From Pseudomonadota bacterium (lineage in GTDB: Bacteria > Desulfobacterota > Desulfovibrionia > Desulfovibrionales > Desulfovibrionaceae), in the NCBI GenBank assembly GCA_023426275.1, contig JAFABC010000180.1:1-5060 (forward strand): a DNA stretch of 5,060 bases, given 5' to 3'. The position numbers and the translations under genes were made by a program. Shown here one piece after another: positions 1 to 5,040 of the stretch (its first letter is position 1; the number at the start of each line of letters is the position of its first letter). The notes beneath the pieces are model-generated. The model was not told where the DNA came from. It saw only the letters and a list, made by a program, of their open reading frames with translations, and did not search any database.

Positions 1-209
1 GGTTCGGGCCGGTTGCCGGAGCCTTTGGGACCGGGCGGCAGCCCGGGCAGCCCCGGGGGCAGCCCGGGCGCGCCCAGGGAAACGAGGTCCACTTCGTAGA
101 CCGGGACGTCGAGTTGGAACTTCACCGGCTCGATGTTGACGAAAACGAGACTGGCCAACACCACGGTCAGGTGGAGGAAGACGGAAAATATCCAGCCTAA
201 AACGCGCAT
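1..209 (-). CDS. TolA/TonB-like energy-transducing protein, N-terminal part (cut by window edge)
   Basis: Only the first 69 codons are in the window; the reading frame stays open to the edge. The protein starts MRVLGWIFSVFLHLTVVLAS, a single N-terminal membrane helix (about residues 4-24) after a very short cytoplasmic end. It contains S9-x3-H13, matching the Ser/His motif that TonB and TolA use to contact their TolQ/ExbB-TolR/ExbD motor. After the helix comes a short periplasmic stretch, then a Pro/Gly-rich segment (about residues 46-63) with repeated LPPG/LPG units, a likely extended linker. The gene lies 42 bases after the tolR stop, in the usual position for tolA/tonB. No good Shine-Dalgarno sequence precedes the ATG at 209, but no other in-frame start exists between it and tolR. 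The C-terminal domain, which would separate TolA from TonB, is outside the window, so no symbol is given. Confidence 0.85.
   Translation of the reverse strand, partial: MRVLGWIFSVFLHLTVVLASLVFVNIEPVKFQLDVPVYEVDLVSLGAPGLPPGLPGLPPGPKGSGNRPE
37..69 (-). repeat. GC-rich direct repeat coding for a Pro/Gly linker
   Basis: The 12-mer GGCAGCCCGGGC (plus-strand reading) occurs at 37-48 and 58-69 with a closely related stretch between. In the minus-strand gene it encodes LPPG/LPG units of the TolA/TonB-like linker. It is a coding repeat that may slip in length. Confidence 0.6.
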
Positions 210-251
210 ACGGCACTCGCTGGGACGGGGAGGCGTGGGCCTGGCCCGGCC

Positions 252-692
252 TTATTTCCTTTTGGCGGCCGGGGTGGTCGGGGTTGTCCGTTCTTCCTCG
301 GCCACGACGCCGAGCTTGTCCACGCCCGCCGCCTTGACCACGCCCATGACCTTGACCACGGTGCCGTAGGGCACGGCCTGATCGGCCCGCAGGAAGAGCT
401 CTTTTTTCTGGTTGGTCACAAGCTGGTTCACCTGCCCTTCCAGATCGCCCAGTTCCACCTGATACTTATCCAGGAAAATCGTGCCGTCGGCCTTGACGGT
501 CAGCACCACGGCGTCGTTTTCCTTGGGCAGCACGCTGACCGCGCGGGTCTGCGGCAGATCCACCTGCAAGCCCTGTGTCATCATGGGCGCCGTCACCATG
601 AAGATGATCAGCAACACCAGCATCACGTCCACGAAGGGCGTGACGTTGACGTCGGCCATGAAACGGCCCTTGCCGCCGACCTGCATGCCCAT
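252..692 (-). CDS. tolR: TolR/ExbD-family proton-channel protein
   Basis: This 146-residue protein is the normal length for TolR/ExbD. It has a short cytoplasmic N-terminus, one membrane helix (about residues 17-37, PFVDVMLVLLIIFMVTAPMM) and a periplasmic domain of about 100 residues. Asp22 in the FVDVMLVLLIIF motif matches the essential proton-carrying aspartate of the family (Asp23 in E. coli TolR). The periplasmic part shows family features such as ELFLRADQAVPYGTVVKVM (about 98-116). The tail is Thr/Pro/Lys-rich. The family works with TolQ as a proton-motive-force motor in the inner membrane, supporting outer-membrane invagination at division. The ATG is 3 bases after the tolQ stop, and GGAGAGG at 702-708 (minus strand, inside the tolQ end) is its ribosome binding site, suggesting translational coupling. 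A dedicated ExbD role cannot be excluded, because the two families are hard to separate by sequence alone. Confidence 0.93.
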   Translation of the reverse strand: MGMQVGGKGRFMADVNVTPFVDVMLVLLIIFMVTAPMMTQGLQVDLPQTRAVSVLPKENDAVVLTVKADGTIFLDKYQVELGDLEGQVNQLVTNQKKELFLRADQAVPYGTVVKVMGVVKAAGVDKLGVVAEEERTTPTTPAAKRK

Positions 693-695
693 GGC

Positions 696-1448
<753 letters not shown>

Positions 1449-1475
1449 TGCGACCCACCACCCTATTGGGAAATG

Positions 1476-2237
1476 TTAAGAGGTTTTGGAGAGCACGAGA
1501 TCGGCCAAAGCCGGCAGGGCGATCTCCGCGGGCGCGGCGATCGTGACGTCGGACAGACCGGCGTAGGCGCTTTCCACAAGATTGATCTCCACCACCGCTC
1601 CACCCCTGGCCTTGATCTCCCGGGGCAGGAGATTGGCCGGGGCGACCTCCCCCGACGTTCCGACCACGATGATCAAATCCGCAGCCAAGGCCAATTGACC
1701 GCTTTTGTCCAGGGCGTCAAGAGGAATGGCCTCGCCAAAAAACACGATGTCCGGCCGCACCACCCCGCCGCAGTCGTCGCAGCGCCAGGGGATGTCCGCC
1801 CGCGTCAGGGTCAGCGCCCGCTTCGGATCGTGTTCCCTGCCGCAGCCCGAGCAGAAATAGCGGCCCATGCCGCCGTGAAACTCCACCACGTTGCGTGATC
1901 CGGCCGCCTGATGCAGGCCGTCGATATTCTGGGTGACCACCCCGGCCAGCCGCCCTTCCCGCTCCAGCCGGGCCAGGGCGACATGGGCCGGGTTGGGCCG
2001 GGCCGGCCCGATGACCGACAGGGCGTCCAGCAAAAACTCCCAGGCCTGCCGCGGCGTCCGGGACAGGGCCTGCGCCGAGGCCACGGCCACGGGGTCGTAG
2101 CGGTCCCACAGGCCGCCGGGACTCCTGAAATCCGGAATGCCGCTCGGCACCGAGATGCCCGCACCGGTCAGGGCCATGGGATGCCGGGCTCCGGCCAACA
2201 GCCCGGCCGCCTTGCCAAGCGCATCATGCACCGTCAT
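1476..2237 (-). CDS. Sir2-family NAD-dependent protein deacylase (sirtuin)
   Basis: The 253-residue protein has all the core sirtuin motifs. These are GAGIS at 25-29 and GIPDFRS at 33-39 (NAD binding), TQNIDGLH at 102-109, catalytic His121 in FHGG, four zinc cysteines (C129-x2-C132 and C153-x2-C156), GTSGEVAPAN at 193-202, and EINL at 217-220. The family removes acyl groups from lysine using NAD, giving nicotinamide and O-acyl-ADP-ribose. The Tyr-x2-Arg pair that marks CobB/SIRT5-type desuccinylases is not seen in the expected region (WEFLLDALSVIG, 66-77), so simple deacetylase activity is more likely; this is inferred. The frame is open up to 2384, but the ATG at 2237 is chosen because GGGGAG lies 4 bases upstream and the family start aligns here. 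The longer version would add 49 unrelated residues and run into the divergent gene. It leads the tol operon, 27 bases before tolQ. Confidence 0.95.
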   Translation of the reverse strand: MTVHDALGKAAGLLAGARHPMALTGAGISVPSGIPDFRSPGGLWDRYDPVAVASAQALSRTPRQAWEFLLDALSVIGPARPNPAHVALARLEREGRLAGVVTQNIDGLHQAAGSRNVVEFHGGMGRYFCSGCGREHDPKRALTLTRADIPWRCDDCGGVVRPDIVFFGEAIPLDALDKSGQLALAADLIIVVGTSGEVAPANLLPREIKARGGAVVEINLVESAYAGLSDVTIAAPAEIALPALADLVLSKTS

Positions 2238-2241
2238 CTTG

Positions 2242-2247
2242 CTCCCC
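2242..2247 (-). promoter_or_regulatory. Ribosome binding site deciding the sirtuin start
   Basis: Read on the minus strand this is GGGGAG, 4 bases before the ATG at 2237. It supports the short 253-residue sirtuin over the 302-residue reading. Confidence 0.7.
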
Positions 2248-2252
2248 GGGAC

Positions 2253-2279
2253 GCCCGATTGAAAACGGGCTTTTTTTTT
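2253..2279 (+). terminator. Plus-strand intrinsic terminator in the divergent region
   Basis: GCCCG (2253-2257) pairs with CGGGC (2266-2270) around an 8-base loop, followed at once by nine T (2271-2279). The T-run makes it a terminator only for plus-strand transcripts. No plus-strand gene lies directly upstream, since that region is the sirtuin on the minus strand. It would therefore stop transcripts running antisense through the sirtuin, or a short leader RNA, and would insulate the promoter just downstream. In the sirtuin mRNA the same sequence forms a small 5' leader hairpin. The stem is only 5 base pairs, so efficiency is uncertain. Confidence 0.55.
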
Positions 2280-2281
2280 GC

Positions 2282-2298
2282 CAGGAACGGAGTATGCA
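2282..2298 (+). promoter_or_regulatory. Possible sigma-54 (RpoN) promoter for the secreted-protein pair
   Basis: CAGGAACGGAGTATGCA compared with the RpoN consensus YTGGCACG-N4-TTGCW keeps the key GG (2284-2285) and GC (2296-2297) with exactly 10 bases between. It matches 9 of the 12 fixed positions of TGGCACG-N4-TTGCA. Transcription would start about 12 bases after the GC, near 2309, some 40 bases before the ATG at 2350. No convincing sigma-70 -35/-10 pair was found on the plus strand here. RpoN promoters also need an upstream activator site, which would have to lie inside the sirtuin gene or the short gap and was not identified. Confidence 0.35.
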
Positions 2299-2308
2299 TA
2301 CGAAATCG

Positions 2309-2331
2309 GCATCGTGTCGTACATTCGATGC
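2309..2331 (+). promoter_or_regulatory. Leader hairpin or dyad directly before the ribosome binding site
   Basis: GCATCG (2309-2314) pairs with CGATGC (2326-2331). An inner TGT/ACA pairing (2315-2317 with 2321-2323) closes a CGT loop and leaves a TT bulge, giving up to 9 base pairs. It ends directly before the strong binding site AAGGAGGT (2332-2339). It could be a 5' UTR hairpin that shapes translation or mRNA stability, or a DNA operator with dyad symmetry. Which one cannot be told from the sequence. Confidence 0.4.
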
Positions 2332-2339
2332 AAGGAGGT
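2332..2339 (+). promoter_or_regulatory. Strong ribosome binding site AAGGAGGT
   Basis: This near-perfect Shine-Dalgarno sequence sits 10 bases before the ATG at 2350 but only 1 base before the ATG at 2341. The spacing favours 2350, which also gives a normal signal peptide start, Met-Lys-Arg. Confidence 0.8.
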
Positions 2340-2349
2340 CATGACCACT

Positions 2350-2946
2350 ATGAAACGCACGTTCTCCCTGCTGGCCCTGCTCACCGCGCTGGCGATTCCG
2401 GCCCTGGGGCTGGCCGCCGGACCGGTCCTGCTGGCCCAGGCCCCGTATCAACAGAATCAGTACCAGCAGACCCCGTCGCAGCAAAAACCTTCACAGCAGA
2501 AGCCGTACCAGCAGCAGCCGGCTCAACAGAAGCCGTCCAAACACCACCAGGGATACAACACCCCGTACCAGCAGACTCCGTACCAGCAGCAGCCTGCCCA
2601 ACAGAAGCCGTCCAAACACCACCAGGGATATAACACCCCGTACCAGCAGCCCAAGGGCCAGTACCCGTACAAGGGGCCGCACGGGGTTCCCTCCCCGACG
2701 GTCGTCAAGCCCGGGGCTCCGGTGGTGGCGCCTCCGGGTTCCGTGGTCGTGCCGCCGGCCGCGGTGACGCCACCGCCCGGCCGCTCCTCCCGCGCCCAGG
2801 CCAACGCCATCGCCCACTGCAATCAAAAGCAGGCGTCGTGCACCAACCGCTGCAACTACGGCACCTATGGCCAGGCCCGGAACATGTGCTACAACCAGTG
2901 CAACGCCCAGTTCGTCAATTGCACGGCCCGGGCCAACCGTCGCTAA
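2350..2946 (+). CDS. Exported Gln/Pro-rich repeat protein with C-terminal twin CX3C cysteine module
   Basis: Not a family I recognise. The 198-residue protein starts MKRTFSLLALLTALAIPALG, a typical Sec signal peptide, with cleavage likely at about residues 20-24. Residues 32-79 and 80-105 are Gln/Pro/Tyr-rich, built from short PYQQ/PSQQK units and two near-identical 25-residue repeats (52-76 and 77-101) with an SKHHQGYNTP core. Residues 106-147 are Pro/Val/Gly-rich and probably an extended linker. The last 45 residues have six cysteines (157, 164, 168, 180, 184, 191) spaced C-x6-C-x3-C-x11-C-x3-C-x6-C, a mirror-symmetric pattern suggesting a disulfide-stapled helical hairpin. No lipobox was seen, so a periplasmic, surface or secreted location is inferred. 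It is the first gene of a pair with the SH3-domain gene 15 bases on. The ATG at 2341, three codons earlier, is the alternative start. Confidence 0.85.
   Translation: MKRTFSLLALLTALAIPALGLAAGPVLLAQAPYQQNQYQQTPSQQKPSQQKPYQQQPAQQKPSKHHQGYNTPYQQTPYQQQPAQQKPSKHHQGYNTPYQQPKGQYPYKGPHGVPSPTVVKPGAPVVAPPGSVVVPPAAVTPPPGRSSRAQANAIAHCNQKQASCTNRCNYGTYGQARNMCYNQCNAQFVNCTARANRR
2503..2652 (+). repeat. Two tandem 75-bp coding repeats (25 residues each)
   Basis: Copy 1 (2503-2577) and copy 2 (2578-2652) differ at 5 of 75 positions. Three differences are silent third-position changes, and two fall in the last codon (ACT versus CCC). Shorter Gln-rich units precede them from about 2444. The sequence core is KPSKHHQGYNTPYQQ. 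The high identity points to a fairly recent in-frame duplication, and copy number may vary between strains. Confidence 0.9.
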
Positions 2947-2950
2947 CCAA

Positions 2951-2956
2951 AAGGAG
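2951..2956 (+). promoter_or_regulatory. Ribosome binding site AAGGAG of the SH3-domain gene
   Basis: AAGGAG lies 5 bases before the ATG at 2962, within the 15-base gap after the upstream stop codon. It fixes this start and fits a two-gene transcript. Confidence 0.75.
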
Positions 2957-2961
2957 ACGCC

Positions 2962-3372
2962 ATGAAATATCGTACCTGCGTCTTTTTCGGGCTCATCGCC
3001 CTTGCCGTCCTGTCCCTGCCCATGCTGGCGCAGGCCCAGCCGGCGGCCGTCTGCCCGCCCGGCTACGCCTGGGACGGCCGGGCCTGCCGTCCGGTTCCGC
3101 CGCCGCCTCCGCGCCGGTATACGCCGCCACCGCCTCCGGGCTACGCCCCGCCGCCTCCGCCGCGGCGTCCGCACCATGCCCGCGACATCGAACAGGTGTC
3201 CCGCCGCTACGCGACGCTGCGTTCCTGCCCCGGACACCAATGCCCGCCGGTGACCACGCTTTCACGCGGCACGCCGGTGCGCATCCTGGAATGGCAGGGC
3301 CCCTACGTCCTCGTGCGCGTGCCCGGCACGCAGTTGCAGGGCTGGGTCAAGCGCCACGCCCTCACCCCGTAG
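2962..3372 (+). CDS. Exported proline-rich protein with C-terminal bacterial SH3 (SH3b) domain
   Basis: The 136-residue protein has a Sec signal peptide, MKYRTCVFFGLIALAVLSLP then MLAQA, with a clean AQA/Q cleavage site after residue 25. The mature start contains CPPGYAWDGRACRP (31-44), a cysteine-bracketed motif. A linker follows with three P5 blocks (46-50, 55-59, 63-67) separated by RR/YT/GYA. Residues about 80-134 look like a bacterial SH3 domain (SH3_3 type): YATLRSCPGHQCPPVTTLSRG, then VRILEWQGPYVLVRV and GWVKRHAL, the usual ending GWV-x3-L. SH3b domains often bind peptidoglycan or cell-wall peptides, so a periplasmic role near the wall is inferred. Two extra cysteines (89, 94) sit in the first loop where families usually have Ser/Gly, and could form a disulfide. 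It is probably co-transcribed with the upstream cysteine-rich gene and is followed by a strong terminator. Confidence 0.88.
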   Translation: MKYRTCVFFGLIALAVLSLPMLAQAQPAAVCPPGYAWDGRACRPVPPPPPRRYTPPPPPGYAPPPPPRRPHHARDIEQVSRRYATLRSCPGHQCPPVTTLSRGTPVRILEWQGPYVLVRVPGTQLQGWVKRHALTP

Positions 3373-4072
3373 ACGATCCGGCCTGACCGGAATGTCGGAC
3401 GGCCCGGAGCACTCCCCGGGCCGTCTTTTTTTTGATTTCCCCGGGAAGCGCCGGCCGGCAGGCGGCAAAATCGGGGTCGCGCGCGTCGAGAACCGCGAAC
3501 AGGGCCCGCACCTCGCCATCGGCGTGTAGCAACCGGGCGTTGGTCCGGAAATACCGGATCAGGTCCGCTCCCATGGCTTCCAGGCCGGCCCGCCGGTCCC
3601 GCCGGTAGAACCGCACGGCCTCGGCGCTGCCGTTTACCCGGCCATAGGCCGCGGCGTACCGGTCCGGGGCCACTTCATAAAGCGCGAGTCCCTCGAACCG
3701 GGGCGGCAGAACGATCTCCCGGGCCATGGCTTCGCGCTCCTCGCGCACGGCCCCCCGGCACACCCGGAACACCTGCCGGACATAGCCCTGGCGCCGCAGC
3801 CAGACATCGTAATAGATAAGGAGGCGGTCATAGAGGCGCTGGCGAAACACGTAGCACACGGCCAGCCCGATCAGCAGCACCGCCAGGGGCGCGGAGACCC
3901 ACAACGGCACGGCCGCGACCCTGGCGGCCAGGGCCTGCACCCAGCCGGCGGCCAGGGCGGCCAGATCCAGGGCCTTGCGACCGGCCGCGTCGAGCAGATG
4001 CAGGCAAAAGGCGACGACCTTGTCCCACAACGCCAGCAAGGCGGCCTGCACATGGGGCCACAGCTCATCCAT
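3362..4072 (-). CDS. Unrecognised single-helix membrane protein
   Basis: The 236-residue protein matches no family I can name. Residues 1-52 are mostly amphipathic or Ala/Leu-rich helix. One clear membrane helix lies at about 55-76 (VPLWVSAPLAVLLIGLAVCYVF). A basic, Tyr/Arg-rich region follows (RQRLYDRLLIYYDVWLRRQGYVRQ, starting at 77), then a soluble domain of about 130 residues containing LPPRFEGLALYEVAPDRYAA (122-141). By the positive-inside rule the soluble part is probably cytoplasmic. The ATG at 4072 is chosen because GGGGAGGA (4079-4086, minus strand) lies 6 bases upstream; a GTG at 4093 would add only 7 residues. Its last 11 bases overlap the convergent SH3 gene, and codons 214-225 (KKKTARGVLRAV) lie opposite that gene's terminator. 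Codon use looks native (GC-rich third positions). No terminator was seen after its stop. Confidence 0.8.
   Translation of the reverse strand: MDELWPHVQAALLALWDKVVAFCLHLLDAAGRKALDLAALAAGWVQALAARVAAVPLWVSAPLAVLLIGLAVCYVFRQRLYDRLLIYYDVWLRRQGYVRQVFRVCRGAVREEREAMAREIVLPPRFEGLALYEVAPDRYAAAYGRVNGSAEAVRFYRRDRRAGLEAMGADLIRYFRTNARLLHADGEVRALFAVLDARDPDFAACRPALPGEIKKKTARGVLRAVRHSGQAGSSTG
3398..3433 (+). terminator. Strong intrinsic terminator of the secreted-protein pair
   Basis: GACGGCCCGG (3398-3407) pairs perfectly with CCGGGCCGTC (3416-3425) around an 8-base loop, followed by eight T (3426-3433). It lies 25 bases after the SH3 gene's stop. A smaller hairpin (3377-3391, TCCGG/CCGGA) precedes it. It is one-directional, because the minus strand has no T-run after the stem. 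It lies inside the 3' coding end of the convergent gene. Confidence 0.92.
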
Positions 4073-4078
4073 ACGCCA

Positions 4079-4086
4079 TCCTCCCC
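4079..4086 (-). promoter_or_regulatory. Ribosome binding site GGGGAGGA
   Basis: Read on the minus strand, it lies 6 bases before the ATG at 4072 and decides that start for the unrecognised membrane protein over the GTG at 4093. Confidence 0.7.
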
Positions 4087-4103
4087 GCAACACCGACCAT
4101 CCA

Positions 4104-4164
4104 CCGGGCTACACCCGGCCAAGCCTCCCTGGCAACAATCCCCTTGCCCGCAAGGCCTTGCCCG
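4104..4164 (+). promoter_or_regulatory. Inverted and direct repeats in the divergent gap before yitT
   Basis: The 107-base gap between two divergent genes holds three small symmetric elements: CCGGG/CCCGG (4104-4108 with 4114-4118), CCTTG/CAAGG (4142-4146 with 4151-4155), and the perfect 12-base palindrome GCAAGGCCTTGC (4150-4161). CCTTGCCCG occurs twice (4142-4150 and 4156-4164), 14 bases apart. This cluster could be an operator controlling one or both genes, but it could also be chance in GC-rich DNA. No strong -35/-10 pair was recognised. Confidence 0.35.
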
Positions 4165-4179
4165 GCTACCAAAACGGTT

Positions 4180-5031
4180 ATGAAGTTTTCCATGCGCTCC
4201 GTGGCCTGGAACCTCGGTCTGCTCACCTTCGGCGCGGCCGTTTTCAGTTACGGCATCAAGACCATCGTCCTCGGCAAGGGCCTCATGGCCGGCGGCATCT
4301 CGGGTCTGGCCCTGCTCCTGTACTACCTGACAGGGGTCGCCGGTCCGGGCACCCTCTACTTCCTGCTCAACCTGCCGCTGTTCCTGGTCGGCTGGCGCAG
4401 CCTGTCACGCCGCTTTTTCCTCTACACCTTCTACGGCATGGTCGTTTTGAGCGCCATCATGTGGCTCATCCCGGAACAGGCCCTCATCTCCGATCCGCTG
4501 CTGGCCGCCATCTTCGGCGGCGCGGTCATGGGCGCGGGCTCGGGCATCATGCTGCGCTCCATGGGCTCGGCCGGCGGCACGGACATCCTGGCCATCTGGC
4601 TCAACAACAAATACAATCTACGCATCGGCCAGTTCAATTTCTTCTTCAACCTGGCGGTGTTCACGGCCGGACTGACCTTCTACGACACCAATCTCGTCCT
4701 GTATTCGATCATTTTGTCCTATACCAATTCCCAGGTGATGGACTATTTTCTGTCACTTTTCAACCAGCGCAAAATGGTTTTCATTATTTCGGACAAGGCC
4801 GACGTCATCGCCCAGGACATCATTCGCCGGCTGCGACGCGGCGCGACCTTTCTCCATGGCACCGGTGCCTACACCGGGAAATCAAAACGCGTGATTCTCA
4901 CCATCACCAACACCGTACAGATCAAGCGCCTGGAAGAACTGGTCTTCAGCCACGACGAGCACGCCTTCTTCGTGGTCGAAAACACCTTCAACGTCCTTGG
5001 CGCCGGCTTCGCCCACCGCAAGACCTACTAA
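4180..5031 (+). CDS. YitT-family membrane protein (DUF161 plus DUF2179)
   Basis: The 283-residue protein has an N-terminal multi-pass membrane domain (about residues 8-182, five or six helices) with family features: GLMAGGISGLALLLYY (34-49) and MLRSMGSAGGTDILAIW (124-140). A soluble C-terminal DUF2179 domain (about 196-279) contains KMVFIISDKADVIAQDII and GATFLHGTGAYTGKSKRVI (221-239). This is the usual YitT/YqfU/YpjC layout. Substrate and function are not settled for most members, so none is claimed. The length is normal and nothing is missing. ATG 4180 is chosen because it gives the expected start (MKFSMRSVAWNLG). It lacks a Shine-Dalgarno sequence; ATG 4192 and TTG 4144 are alternatives and have no better site. 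The 3' half (about 4600-4800) is lower in GC, explained at least in part by many Asn, Phe, Tyr and Ile codons. It is divergent from the membrane protein to its left. Confidence 0.92.
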   Translation: MKFSMRSVAWNLGLLTFGAAVFSYGIKTIVLGKGLMAGGISGLALLLYYLTGVAGPGTLYFLLNLPLFLVGWRSLSRRFFLYTFYGMVVLSAIMWLIPEQALISDPLLAAIFGGAVMGAGSGIMLRSMGSAGGTDILAIWLNNKYNLRIGQFNFFFNLAVFTAGLTFYDTNLVLYSIILSYTNSQVMDYFLSLFNQRKMVFIISDKADVIAQDIIRRLRRGATFLHGTGAYTGKSKRVILTITNTVQIKRLEELVFSHDEHAFFVVENTFNVLGAGFAHRKTY

Positions 5032-5040
5032 TTCAAAGAT

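Noticed and set aside
2292..2301. Palindrome GTATGCATAC as a -10 box or operator
   Set aside because: As a sigma-70 -10 it lacks a -35 at proper spacing on the plus strand; on the minus strand only a weak pair (ACGACA, 18 bases, CATACT) could be drawn. A 10-base palindrome alone is weak evidence, and it overlaps the better sigma-54 match.
2278..2349. Longer reading of the repeat protein from an upstream TTG
   Set aside because: It would bury the signal peptide behind 24 residues and ignore the AAGGAGGT site, which fits the ATG at 2350.
2238..2384. Longer sirtuin reading with 49 extra N-terminal residues
   Set aside because: The extra part crosses the divergent gene's binding site and start, has no family resemblance, and a good ribosome binding site exists before the ATG at 2237.
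3090..3175. CCGCC/CCTCC runs as a DNA-level repeat element
   Set aside because: They are explained by three Pro5 blocks in the SH3b protein's linker and have no symmetry or copy elsewhere in the window.
2491..3240. Minus-strand frame opposite the secreted-protein genes
   Set aside because: It is Arg/Gly-rich with repeats that simply mirror the plus-strand tandem repeat. It has no signal or family motif, and the plus strand has signal peptides and binding sites.
4130..4147. TGGCA...TTGC resembling a sigma-54 promoter before yitT
   Set aside because: The GG and GC are 13 bases apart, not the required 10, so RNA polymerase with sigma-54 would not be expected to use it.
4600..4800. Lower-GC part of yitT as a sign of transfer
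   Set aside because: The segment is rich in Asn, Phe, Tyr and Ile, whose codons are AT-rich, and the reading frame and family match continue smoothly on both sides.
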